64,000 nt of DNA from Mycocentrospora acerina (lineage: Eukaryota; Ascomycota; Dothideomycetes; Pleosporales), in the NCBI GenBank assembly GCA_022701365.1, contig JAKUHH010000028.1:62001-126000 (forward strand), in the 5' to 3' direction. The position numbers and the translations under genes are program-made. Positions within the stretch are counted from its first letter, which is position 1. Each line of letters opens with the position of its first letter. Positions 1-11,568 of this stretch are shown in pieces. The notes beneath the pieces were generated by a model, which made no database searches, was not told the DNA's origin, and saw only the letters and a program-made list of their open reading frames with translations.

Positions 1-10
1 TCAGCCCAAT

Positions 11-601
11 TCAGCTGTGCGGAATCTCCTTGCTCTTTCCTTCACCTGCCCATACACCACCACCGACTGCTCGAGAAATGCCTACGCCAAGACCTACGGC
101 AGCAGCGATAATGAAGAGCGCGATGAAGATCTTGCACCACGTCCTCTGCTTGTTGGTCAGATTGCGGAATAGGTTGCAGCCGCGTGTGCGCTGGTAGGTC
201 TTTCGTTGATCGAGCACAGCCTGTCTGGATGGCCACATGGTGCACTCTTTGACTCTGCCGTCGACTGAGACCTTGGGTTGTTGTTGTGTGGAAGCGGTAG
301 AAAGTGGGGCGCCAGTTTCGACATCGCGCTCGTAAGTGGTGACTTGGAGGTGTGTCTTGCTTGGGAGTGCGCCATCCATGGAGCGACGGGCCTCGGGATG
401 CTTGTAGAAGGCAGAGTATGGGTTCGCCGAGTCGACAAGGGCTTCCTTGGCAGCAGCCTCTTCAGCGACTGAGGTCATTGTGGAGTCGTTGGATGGTGGG
501 GAGCGGAGGATAGGTTGGGGGGGCGCCGCGGTAACGCCTGTTGGGCCTTCGATGGTGACGCCAAAGGTGACGGGCTCGTATTTCTCGCCGTTTGCTGCCA
601 T
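11..601 (-). CDS. Small protein with C-terminal membrane segment, function unknown
   Basis: Single-exon frame of 196 residues. The frame is open further upstream to 760, but I chose the ATG at 599-601 (protein begins MAANGEKYEPV) because the upstream part is Arg/Pro-rich and looks like untranslated leader. Residues 1 to about 150 are polar, with Pro/Thr/Ser-rich stretches and no signal peptide. Around residues 157-180 there is one hydrophobic segment (core IFIALFIIAAAVGLGVGI) followed by a short polar tail of about 15 residues, a layout resembling a tail-anchored or single-pass membrane protein with a cytosolic N-terminus. A basic, Cys-containing stretch (QRTRGCNLFRNLTNKQRTWC) sits just before the membrane segment. 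I recognise no family and assign no function. Confidence that it is a real gene rests on the sharp contrast between the polar body and the clean membrane segment. Confidence 0.65.
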   Translation of the reverse strand: MAANGEKYEPVTFGVTIEGPTGVTAAPPQPILRSPPSNDSTMTSVAEEAAAKEALVDSANPYSAFYKHPEARRSMDGALPSKTHLQVTTYERDVETGAPLSTASTQQQPKVSVDGRVKECTMWPSRQAVLDQRKTYQRTRGCNLFRNLTNKQRTWCKIFIALFIIAAAVGLGVGISRAVGGGVWAGEGKSKEIPHS

Positions 602-2365
602 TGTCGGTTGAGAGGGGGTGATTTGTGCGGGCGACGTGTTGTTGGGGACAAAGACTGTGTTTGCAGGCGTCAACGGACGTGGTGGTGCTTTGTCGTCAGG
701 AAAACCCCTTTCCAAGGACGGCAGACGGCAGATGCACGGGCGAGCTGCACGGGCAAGCAATGGACGGCTGTGAAGGTCGAGCTTCGTTCACAGCAGAAAC
801 AGCATGAAGCTCGGGTGATTGTGGCGCGGTGTTCTGGTTCAACGGTGCGCAGGGAGCAGGCGTGACACGCAGTAGTGTGGCCGTGTCGTGTCGTAGCGTG
901 GGCTGTAGGGAAGGAGCAGTCGAGACGCAGGGCAGGAGGCACCTAGAGGAAGCTGATCGTCCGGCGAGATGCTGCAGGGAAATGTGAGGGAGCGACGGGA
1001 AGGCAGCTGAAGAATGGAAGACGTAATGGGCAAACAAGCAAAACGAAAGGCGTGTGTGGGAGGGAGCAGTTATGCATATGAGCACTGAGCCCTCGCGCGC
1101 CCAGGATGCTAGAGAAGGCCTGTGTAGTGTGCTAAGTCCCCCTAGCTAGGGTTAGCTTTCAAACACGCTAGTCCGCATTCCCTTCCAGATTGACGTCGGG
1201 CCATTTCATTCCAATTAATTCGACGAATTTGCCGCAGTCCAATTCCTGGAATCACCGCGCCGAGAGGCTGCGCAAGCTGTTTGCCAGCACTGGGCTGCTG
1301 CTGCTCCACGAGGCTGCTGCTGCTGCCATTCCTCGCCCATTCTTCCACCTCACACAAGACGCTCCGCGAGCTTATCGTGCGCCGTCCAAGCTTAGCGCTG
1401 CTGCATACCAGATCCTCTCTCTTGGCTTGGTACTGCGATGCATGTGCCTGGCAATCCCAACGACGCCGCACCAAAGCAGGTTAGCCGGCGCTCGGTCCAG
1501 ACTCTGGTTTGCACTGAACCATCTTGGCTTGTTGAGCTCTGCGCGGCCGGAGCCCCCTGCGGCTAGACCATGGGGCGATTGCTGCGGCTCAGAGCAAACA
1601 CCACGCGGAGAGGCTGGCCGCGAGCCTTGCTGTGGCGGTTTGTCCCACAACGCAAATGGCCCAGAGCGGCCGGACACGAGCTGTTCTTGGGTGTGACACC
1701 CAGACACCCTAGGTACCGCTGTACGACTGTACAAATCACAGCAACTCTGCTGGACGTGCTGGCCAGAGCTTTACGTCGCGTGCGCCGGCTGCAGAACGTT
1801 CCTCGCCTCTCAAATCTACTTGGGTAGCGCCGAAGAGGGACCTAAAGTTCAATGAAAGAGGCTGTGAGCCATGTGGGTGTCATTCTTTCAAGCTTAAGCT
1901 CCACCGAGGAGCGGGATCAGGGCAGAAGAGACGCTGCGTAATTCTCCATGATATCTATTCCTATACTTCCCCGGAATACTTTATACGGTCGTATATCGTA
2001 TTTGCAAGGACCGAGGTACTCCACAAGCAACAAAATTGCAATAGCCTGTTGCCAACAAAGGTAACGCCTTCCTGCATTGGTAGAACGCAGCTGGAACCGA
2101 AAATGCAAATGCCGATGCAAAACGCCGGGGCCCATGTGTCTCGAAGCACTACAACATGCACCTTGACTCTCCTCCAAGAGCACGAGTCAGCAACACTAGC
2201 GCCCTCTACCCTTCGAACGAACATTCCATCGGATAGTATAACAGTTATGGCTTCGTCTCCGCAGAGTGAGCATTAGGCTGAACAGCACAGGCTAGCCGAG
2301 GAGAAGCACAAGCTGCAGCCCAAGCTAACAAGCTCGACTACAACTAAGCCTCAAAGCTACAGCAC
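602..2365. other. Intergenic region, no gene seen
   Basis: About 1.8 kb between the start of the small membrane protein and the 3' end of the ABC transporter. Short frames overlap on both strands with Arg/Ser/Pro/Cys-rich, domain-free translations, as expected by chance in GC-rich sequence. It probably holds the promoter and leader of the 11-601 gene. No repeat or RNA gene was recognised. Confidence 0.6.
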
Positions 2366-5300
2366 CTAGCTTCTCCTAAAGAAGTCCTCCCTCCGGATCC
2401 CACTGCGCTCACACATGCTGGTGAAGATGCCACCTTGGTCGTACAGGCTGAGTGGCGTATCGAGTTCTGCAATCAACCCCGCATCCATGACGCAAATGCG
2501 ATCGTACGTAATGATAGTCTTCAGACGATGCGCAATGCAAAGAAGTGTCTTACCCTTGAACCCTGAAATAATCGTCTTTTGGATCCGGGCATCTGTTTCC
2601 TGATCAACTGAACTTGTCGCTTCGTCGCACACAATGATCTGTGACTGGCGGACCAAGGCACGTGCGAGAGCCATGAGCTGACGCTGTCCCAAAGAGAAGT
2701 TGAGGCCTGCAGAAGATTAGCGAGTGTGGAGAGGCATGATAGTAAGGATGACGTACCCTCTTCCTCAACAATGGAGTCGAGATGGATGCGTCCAGAGTGG
2801 TCGTCTACGGTCGATTCATTCGAAACGAGATCAGCTTGTCGCAACGCGCCCCAGAGCTCCAAGTCGGAATGCTCGTGAAATGGATCCAAGTTGGAGCGAA
2901 TTGTGCCCTTGAAGAGTGTAGGATCCTGAGGAATGATGGCCAGCTTCGAGCGCAAGTCATGGAGCCCAATCTCACTAATGTCAACTCCGTCAATCAGAAT
3001 AGAGCCACCAGCCAGCTCCTGCAAGCGGAAGAGAGTCGACATGATCGAACTCTTGCCCGCTCCAGTCCGGCCAACGACACCTATACGCTCGCCTGCGCTG
3101 ACACGCATGCTAAGCCCCTTGAGAACCAAAGGCAGGCCGGCCCGGTATCGCATTTCTACGTTGTCGAAGACAATCTCCCCATGTTCGGGCCATGTTGGTC
3201 TTACCTGACCCATATGTAGAGGTGCCTCTTCCTCCAGTTGTGTTCCATAATGGTGGATTCGCTCCGTCGCGTTCATGTTATTTTCCACTTCAGCAAGTTG
3301 ACGAACAGTAAATTGAATCATCTGCACAATAGAAAGAATGTACGACAGGACTAAGCCAGCGATACTAGGGTTGACCGAGAAACGCGAAGTCACGACGAGG
3401 ATACCAGTCGTAAAGACGAGCAGCATACCGACAATGTCAAGACGCATGCTCAACCAACGCTGGTTGGCGAATGTTAGGTAGTATGCGCTGTTCATTTCAT
3501 CGACGGCAGCTCGAACGGATCGGGAGAACTGTGCTTGTAGACCATAGGCGCGAATAGTAGGCGTACCCATGACTGCCTCGCCGAAACGTGAGAACACTGT
3601 GCTTCGGAGGACCGCTTCATGACGCTTGACTTCACGCGCAGAGCTGCGGTAAAATGTGGCGCTCCACCAGAAGAAGACTGCCAGTGGACCAAGGGCGATG
3701 GCATAGTAGTAGTAGTAAGCGACGATGAGGATGAAAACACTGGAATGTGTTAGCTGTATGTTGACCGACTATGATGAGATGGACTTGCGCAATAATCTGG
3801 GCCATTGTGAGGAAATACATGCGCATGGCGTCGGTCAATGTATTGTCCATGACGTCAATGTCCTTGCTGAAACGGTTGGTAATGCGTCCAAGAGGCGTTG
3901 TATCGAAGAACGACATGGGCGCGCGAAGGACTCGAGTAATAGCTCGATAGAGCATGACCTTGCCAGCTTCTGTTCCAAATACAGAGACGGCAAGCGAGAA
4001 GAAGAACTAAGAAAAACGTCCACGTTAGCCAAATACGTACCAACACGCCGCATATGAGCTGGATTAAGCAAAAAGACAACATACCATAAGCGCAGCTTGT
4101 GCAACTCCAAAGGTTGCATAAGCACCAATGTACGCGCCCTCACTGAAGCCAAACTTGTCAGACGTCCAGTACGAAAGCCACAAGCTAGTGACAATGTTCG
4201 CACCCTGCGACAACACCAGAAGAGTGAAGACCAGCGGGCCAACCCACAAACCGCCTCCAGCGCGGATATACTCGATCCAGACCTCCCATGACACGTTCTT
4301 TGTCGCGCGCTCTTCAACCTGCATGAGCGCAACCTGCTTCTTGCTCTTCTTCTTTGTCTTTGTAATAGCCTTTTCCTCTTTCTTGTGCTCATCCTCGAGA
4401 ACCTCATCTTCCTCCTCGTGCTTCTCTTCAGACTTGGTCTGCGTCATCAGGTGCTGGAAGCCTTCATTGCTGGCCATGAGGTTGTCGAATGTGTCGACGG
4501 CTTGTACATGGCCGCCTTCTACCCATATGATTCTGTCGCATCGATTGAGGACGTGGAGCTGATGGGTGGCCAGGATACGGCACTTGTTCTTGAGTAAGCC
4601 GCAGATGGCATTGTCCATGATGTGACGACCGACGTGGGCATCCACAGCGCTCAAGGGATCGTCCATGAGAACGATGTCAGCATCAAAGTAGATCGCTCGA
4701 GCAATATTCATACGCTGCTTCTGACCACCGGAAACCGTAATACCACGCTCACCAATCTCCGTTGCATCGTTGTGAGGAAGCATTTCCAGATCGGGTCGGA
4801 GGGCGCAAGCATCAATGACCTCGTCATACCACTTTTGTTTGAAGTCTTTCCCAAAGACGATGTTTTCGCGTACAGACGCGTTCTGGATCCAGGCGTATTG
4901 TGGGCAGAAAGCTCGGGATGCGCCAATGGTGACTTGGCCGTTGGTTCTGCGCATGTCACCCGCCAGTGCAGCGAGGAGAGAGCTCTTTCCAGACCCGACA
5001 CTTCCAATGATGGCAACCAATTCGTTTCGGCCAAATGTCAGGTTGAGTCCTTTCATTGAGAATGGCTCCTCTTCTTCAACAGGCTTCTCCGTCATGTCTG
5101 GAGTGGGTGTAAGAGCGTCTCTCGCCTTCTTTTCCTTCACTTCCTTCTTTGTCGGCTTCTTTCCAGGTGGTCCACGAGTGGGCGAGTCTTCGGCATCTTG
5201 CGAGGGGTGGCGCTCCCATGTAAAGGCTGCATCTTCCAGGACGACAGCATCCTTTGCGTTCAGGTCCCAAACTGCACTGTCCTCCGCTTCTTCAGCCAAG

Positions 5301-6925
5301 AGAAACTCCTGGAGTCGCTTGACAGATGCGTTGGCGTCGATGACTTGGCCAATGACAAGAGGTAGGAAGTTCAACGGAAGACGCATCGAATTGAAGAGGG
5401 CGAGAGATGAAAAGATGCGCGCTGGATCAAGGTTGCGGTGAACCTGCGAGTATGTGATGAAAGAAACCATGGAAGCGAAGACGGGCATCGACATGCCAAC
5501 GGCAAGGATAGCGTTACGGATGGTAAGAAGGACCTGAATTCCGCCAATTTCCTTGTTCCGAATGGTCTGGATGCGCTCGAGGAAACTTGTCTCCCAACCA
5601 AAGTACTTGACGAACCGAACGCCCTGCAAAATCTCCTGGGTCAAGCTCACACGTTGATCGGTGATCTTGTTAATAGCCACTCGCCTTCGGAACAGCGTTC
5701 CAACAGCCTTTCCGAGTAGCGGCATGACAATCAGAATGAGTCCAAGACCGGGAAGCGCGCTGTAACTCAAGTTGACGAGGAGCAGAGCCGTTGTGACCAG
5801 AATACCGACAGGAGCCGTCCAGATCATGTGGAAAAAGCCACTCGCTTGGTCAATTCGATATGTGTCCGTCGACATTAGATTAACAATCCGGCCATTGCCC
5901 CAGCCCTCGCCGCCGCCATCGATGCCCTCAGGACCAGTTGCACCCTGCTTTTGCTTCTTCTTGAGGAGTTTTTCGTACCATTTCTTCTCGGCCTCGCTTC
6001 CTGGCTTGATATCTGGTGGCGGTGTACTGATAACGGCCTTTCCGCCTGCCTTTGCTCTCCCCGACAATTTTTGAGCTTTGTCAAAAACCTGTGTGATTAA
6101 CACGGCTCTTGCTTGCCCTCCGACCATCATTCCCCGATACATGAAGTGATTCGTCGCAAGACTCTGGAAGAACTGCATCGCCGTAATACCAACAACCAGC
6201 CCGACTCCCTCGCCAATATGCGGCGCGGGTGCGTTTGTTCGTTGAGCAATGTATGCGCGTGTGGCGAAGTTGATCAGATACCGGAGAACAAAGGGTGCTA
6301 CGGCCTGGACGACAGACGCCGTCAACTGGCACAAGCCGCCGATGATAAACTCCCATTTGAATGTGTCGAATAGTGCCCCGAGAAGTGGCCGTTTACCACC
6401 TTCTTGTAACCTTCTCTTAAAACTCGTCTCCAGCTTCTCGGCAAGCACATCCGCACTACGATCAGGATTCACCGCCCAAAGATCATTTTTCTCTAGCGGC
6501 CTCTTGTAGCCCTTTGCCATGAGCGGGTGCATCCATTGGAACGTAAGTCTGCTGAAGAAACTCGCATTGTACTCTGGACAAATTTCTTGCTCAGCAGGAA
6601 CTGGCGGTTTCGGGCCCCGTTTCAACGGGTTGAGGCGCTTGTGCCACTGTTTTTTCTTTCTTGTCGAGCTTCGCGCGTCAGACTCGACATCGCTGGCATC
6701 TGAGAAGGCACTGGTACTGCTTTGATGGCGGGATAACGTGGTGCGTGAATTACGGCGGCTGTCGCTTGCCTCGAGGACTTTCTGTTCTGCTTGCGATTTT
6801 ATAGGCTCGTATTCTGTGGGCTTTACTGCAGCGGCCTGGGTGTCCATCAACCCAATCTCCTTCTCGTCCAGAGAGGAGTTGGAGGTCGACATTGTGTTTG
6901 TGAGTGCAGCTGTTTCAAGTGGCAA
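2366..6925 (-). CDS. YOR1: ABC transporter, ABCC/MRP type, Yor1-like multidrug exporter
   Basis: Four exons: 6925-4085, 4006-3789, 3739-2757, 2706-2366, giving 1460 residues, close to yeast Yor1 (1477). Introns are 4007-4084, 3740-3788 (GC-AG, donor gcaagt) and 2707-2756. Architecture is TMD1-NBD1-TMD2-NBD2 with no extra N-terminal TMD0. NBD1 has Walker [10 protein letters not shown] near residue 640, signature VSGGQKQR and Walker B IVLMDDP. NBD2 has Walker [10 protein letters not shown] near 1243, a variant signature FSLGQRQ and Walker [11 protein letters not shown]. The loss of SGG in the second signature is typical of ABCC proteins. A Lys/Glu-rich linker near residues 860-900 joins the halves. 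Known Yor1 proteins export organic anions and drugs across the plasma membrane using ATP. An internal ATG (residue 12, MSTSN) could be the true start. Orthology to Yor1 is inferred from layout and N-terminal sequence. Substrate unknown. Confidence 0.93.
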
Positions 6926-8298
6926 AACCGCCTTGCAACGAGAGAAGTTGAACGTGAGCGCTGTAAGCGCAGAGGCCTGTCTGATTGTTGTGATTACAAA
7001 ACACTCTTTCCTTGGTGCGTGCGTAAGACAAAACGGGAAGTAGAAGATTATTACTCGATTAAATTAATTAACTATTGAAGTTCTGGTGCAAGGTAGAGGC
7101 CGCCGCGTTACCGTCGCAAGAGGCCGAGCCGTTGTCTCGTTTAGTGCAGATAGGGACGGCTCATATACATACCACGAGCGAAACTCGTCATGGAAAATCG
7201 GTGGCCATCCACCAGCCTAGCGGAATTGCTTGACACCGGCTGTAAGCGGAGTTAAAACGTTCCAATAAAGAATGGCACGTAGCAATGCAGAATCTGGGGG
7301 TGGTTGCTAAGCGGCATAGATGATTTCGTCGCCCATCGGGTTGTCTTGTGCTCCGACGGCCCGAAATCTTTAGTTTGCTGGTAGTCTCTCCCAAGCCCGC
7401 AAGTCCGCACAGTATATACAGCACTTTTATATATAAAAAGCTTGAACGTCCAAGAAACAAATTTCGTCTTCATCTACTTTTATCTACGCACACCCACGTC
7501 AAGCACACAATCCATGACAGCCGTCTCGGACTGATGACTCCATGGCTCGCTCGTGTTGACAGGTCTCACCGTTGCAGCACAGAACCATGACATAATGGAT
7601 GTAGCATTCGGGAAGGTGGAGACCACCCACCCCACCCCTCTTCCAGCCTAGCGCTCCCTTTTACCGTCTTTTCCATCGGTAGAAAAAAAGCTTGAATCCT
7701 GCCGACATGCCGATATACACGAAAACCCCGTCAGATTCATCCCTGGCGATGCAACCAGGATTACGAGTAACTAGTACACACCGCACCGCACCGCACTGGC
7801 TGGAAGGAAAAAGAAGCATTGTTGAATGCCTGCCTATCTATCTTGGGGCTTGGTGGATTGATACATGGGCCATTGAACCCCACATGTGCATGGCGCGATT
7901 GATGACTCTTGGTAACGTGTACGCGTGTGCATAGGCAGATACATCTGCTTCATTAGGCTCCAGCATACACTAATACAGAAGTTCTTACACAAGTGGGTTG
8001 CGATCCGAGCTCAAGTAGCGGACGAAAAAAAAGAGGGTATGATGTGCAAGGTTACCGTATATATTAAAGTGCATTGCCAATTCAAACATAACAGCACTTG
8101 GAGATTCTTGGTCACCATGAAGAAGATGGCAAAACATGCTCGCATTGGGATATCTTTACAATGTACCTTTTTCAAAACAGTCCACCAAGCTTTGGGTGCG
8201 TAATAATGACTACGTTACATGCATAAGTCTCGTTACCAGAAACGCCAGAGTAGGTCGTAGCCACGACGAATATGTTTAGAATATCAAGAAAAATGCCC
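6926..8298. other. Intergenic region upstream of the ABC transporter
   Basis: About 1.4 kb. It should contain the promoter of the ABC transporter (near side) and the 3' region of ornithine aminotransferase (far side). A T/A-rich tatatataaaaag tract lies at about 7426-7440. No convincing coding frame, tRNA or repeat was seen. Confidence 0.5.
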
Positions 8299-9890
8299 TC
8301 AGTTGTCCACTCCAATGTGCACGTTCTTCTCGCCGGGTGGCAGGACCTTGTCCTCCTTCTCGCCCTTTAAGTTGGGCAGTTCCTCCATTGCCTCCTTGAT
8401 GATGGAGAGAGCCGACGCGATCTCCTCCTCGGTGATGACAAGCGGTGGTGCCAAGCGGATGATGTTCTGGTGCGTGGGTTTTGCCTGTTGATCAGTGTCA
8501 GCTTCATCATTCTAATGTACACCTTAGATGTCTCTTCTTACCAGTAAACCCTTCTCTTTGAAGAGCATGCAGAGATCCCAGGCGCTGTGCCCGTTTGTCT
8601 TGCTCTCATCGATAATGATGGCGTTCAGCAGACCCTTACCACGAACAGTCGTGATCATTGGGTTGTTGATATCCTTCAAGCCTTTGCGGAACAATTCACC
8701 CAACGTCTGCGCGCGTTCGACCATGTTCTCTTCCTGGATAAGCTCCAAAGCACGAATAGCCACGGCAGATCCGAGCGGGTTACCGCCGTATGTCGAGCCA
8801 TGGGTGCCAGGCTCGATGGTGAGCATGATCTCCTTGGAGCCCAAAACGGCTGAGACGGGGTACATGCCACCTGAAATAGCCTTTCCGAGCAGGACCAAGT
8901 CAGGCTTGATTCCGCTCCACTCGTGGCAGAGCATCTTGCCTGTACGTGCGATTCCTGTCTGGATCTCGTCGCAGATCAGGAGGACGTTGTGCTTATCGCA
9001 AAGCGCCCTGACTTCCCGCAGGTAGCTGTCTTCGGGCACAACAATACCAGCCTCGCCCTGGATAGGCTCTACCAAAAATGCGGCGGTGTTCTTTCCGTGC
9101 CTCTCAAGAATCTCGCGCACATCCTCGACGTTGTTGTAACGAATGGCCTTACCAGTCACGGGGCAAGCACTGCCGATACCGGGGAGGTATGGGCCGTAGT
9201 TGTCGCGTGACTCTGGATCAGTGGACATGGTGATGGCGGCAAACTTGAACATCAATGTCAGCGCATTTTGTCGCTTGCGGGACAATTACTTACTGTTCGT
9301 CCGTGAAAGTTCTCCTCTACCGAAAAAACCAACGCCTCGTTCTGTGGGATACCCTTTACTTTGTATCCCCACTTGCGCGCAATCTTGACAGCCGTCTCCA
9401 CTGCCTCGGCACCAGTGTTCATGGGCAGGATCATATCGAACCCAAATAGCTTGGTGGCATACTCAGCAAAGCGCGGGAATACGTCGTTGTAGAACGCCCG
9501 GCTGCTAAGCGTCAACCGAGACGCCTGCTCGGTCAACGCCTTGACAAGCTCAGGGTGGCAATGGCCTTGGTTCACAGCGCTGTAGGCAGAGAGAAAGTCG
9601 AGGTAGTGCTTGCCCTCGGGGTCCCAAACGCTGCACCCGCTTGCGCGCGAGAAGACTGCTTAGAGTAAGCCCAAAATTGCTGAGAGGGTGCTCAAATGCA
9701 TACCAATTGGGAGGGGGTGGTAGTTGTGAGCGGCATAGTTGGCCTCGGTGCTGATGGCCTCTTCCGAGGACGAGGCGTGATACTTTGAAGGGTCGGGGGT
9801 GCCTGTGGGGTGGAATGCGCGCGCAGTTGGCTTGAGAGCCGTGGCATTGCCTGCAGAAGCAGCGTCGTTGTGAAGCACGCCGGGAGCCAT
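8299..9890 (-). CDS. CAR2: Ornithine aminotransferase (ornithine-oxo-acid transaminase)
   Basis: Four exons: 9890-9704, 9658-9294, 9243-8542, 8484-8299, giving 479 residues. Introns are 9659-9703, 9244-9293 and 8485-8541, all GT-AG. Class-III PLP-dependent aminotransferase fold: [11 protein letters not shown] substrate-side loop, [10 protein letters not shown] phosphate-binding motif, [18 protein letters not shown] with the PLP-ring Asp, and the PLP lysine in LLGKAISGG (about K305). The enzyme moves the delta-amino group of ornithine to 2-oxoglutarate, giving glutamate semialdehyde for proline or glutamate synthesis in arginine catabolism. The N-terminal 40 residues are Ala/Thr/Pro-rich and lack a clear targeting peptide; fungal OATs are cytosolic. 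The first intron ends in a tandem acceptor (aagcag) allowing PIAVFS or PIVFS; the longer form matches the family better. It is divergent from the kinase at 11569. Confidence 0.97.
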
Positions 9891-11568
9891 TGTTGCGATA
9901 CTGGGTGCTAACGCGGGGCAGATATGGTGGGGAAGAAGTTGATTGTTGGATGATAAGAACGAGGAGAAAAAGAGGAACGCGAGCGATTCTTATTTTCTCC
10001 GTCTGTTGGGCGTGGTGCCGTAGCTAGCCTCTACCTGCGCATAGAGGAAGTGGTTTGTCCAACGCGTTTATAACTGCCATTAGGGAACGAAGCCAACGAG
10101 AGCCCCTCGGTTGAGCGCGGCGATACATTTGGCAGGCTTGTCATTGGCTCGTGGCGGCCGCCTCGTGATGTGCGAGGGGGAACGCTGAGTCGCAACAAAC
10201 GGTGAAGGTGAGGACGGCATGGTGAGGATGGAGAAGGGAGGTGGGAGACGTAGATGTTAATATAACGCGTCGTCGGCAAAAGTTGTTTGAGACGAATGCC
10301 ATGTTCTCTTGCTCCTGCCCGTTTAACACGACGCGCCATTTTCTGAGCAATCATAAATCCCCGCGCCTCTGCTTGCCGTACACGCTCCGTCAACTCATGC
10401 CCGCGACGGCGACCCCAGTCAGCCCAGGCATCTGGATGAGAGCCAGGTCGTGCGTTGGTTGCCTTTGTGTCGCGATGCGAGTGCGCAATGCTCTGTGGGG
10501 AGGACTAAACCCCTGCGTGCAGCCTGTCGCAGGCGCTTGGCTCTTCTCGCTGCAGGGCTGGGAGGGCATGAATTGCACAGGGCGCCATTCTCCAGACACC
10601 AAACCACTCTGGACACAGCCTGACAGAAGAGGGACACGGTTGGGACAGGAGGATAGTTCTTACACATGGAGGAGCCTCAAACGGCCTTGTTCAAGGAGAG
10701 CCAATGGTAGCATGGCTTCTCGACATGGACGAGACGAACCCTATCCCCGCAACCTCATCGTGGACATGTCCATCCCTGTGCCCCCGTGAACCATTGGCCT
10801 GCTGGCACTGAAGCCAATGTCGGAGCATTCCTCTCACAAGATGACGGTTCGAGTGGGAAAGGGGCCATGGCACTGCTCTGCCTCGTCCCCCACGCTCGCC
10901 CACGCGCACACTTACATTTGCCCTCTCCCTCTCTCTCACGCGCCCGCGCCGCCTCGACGCAATTTATCCCACCGCGCGACCATCCCTGCTGCCTCCCCCG
11001 CCAACAACAACAACAACGACAACAACACGCCGCACACTGCAGGCACCGGCTGATCAACAGCGCTCCGCTCGCCCAAACAGCTAGCAGCAGCGCATGTCAC
11101 TTGCAGGATTTTCCCTCGAGTTCTGGCCGTGCGTGCTTTTTGACTGATCGTTCCATTCGAGCTTGGTCGTTGCGTTGCCCTGTCTGGTTGGGTTGGCTGG
11201 CGGTCGGTTGCCCGTGCCATTCGTGTTTGCGACACCATCAACACGCCGGTCGCGCCTGACGCTGACTGCGCCTGCACACCGCGCACACCTGTTTTGTATT
11301 CTGAAAAGAACAAGGCGGAAAAGCAGAACACCCGTACGGCCCCAGTTGTGCTCGCTGCGTGAATCGGCTGCATAAAGGACCGCTTGCTACCACAACACCA
11401 CGACACCCCCACCTCCTCCCCCTCGCCCTCGCCCAATTGATACGCAGCTGTGCACCAGCCAATCCCATCCTTGCGTCCTAGAGTCACGGTTTGGGACACT
11501 ACAGTCACGCACACACCACCTCCCCACAACTCACCGCTCACCGCTCACCACCCACGACCGCTCGCAAC
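9891..11568. other. Divergent intergenic region between ornithine aminotransferase and kinase
   Basis: About 1.7 kb between two head-to-head genes, so it must hold both promoters. The kinase-proximal part (10900-11560) is C-rich with CAACAA and CACC runs, typical of fungal 5' leaders. Scattered frames on both strands have no recognisable domain. No specific operator could be assigned. Confidence 0.5.

Noticed and set aside
1190..1696. 168-codon plus-strand frame
   Set aside because: Cys/Arg/Pro-rich translation without domain; overlapped by equal-sized frames on the other strand.
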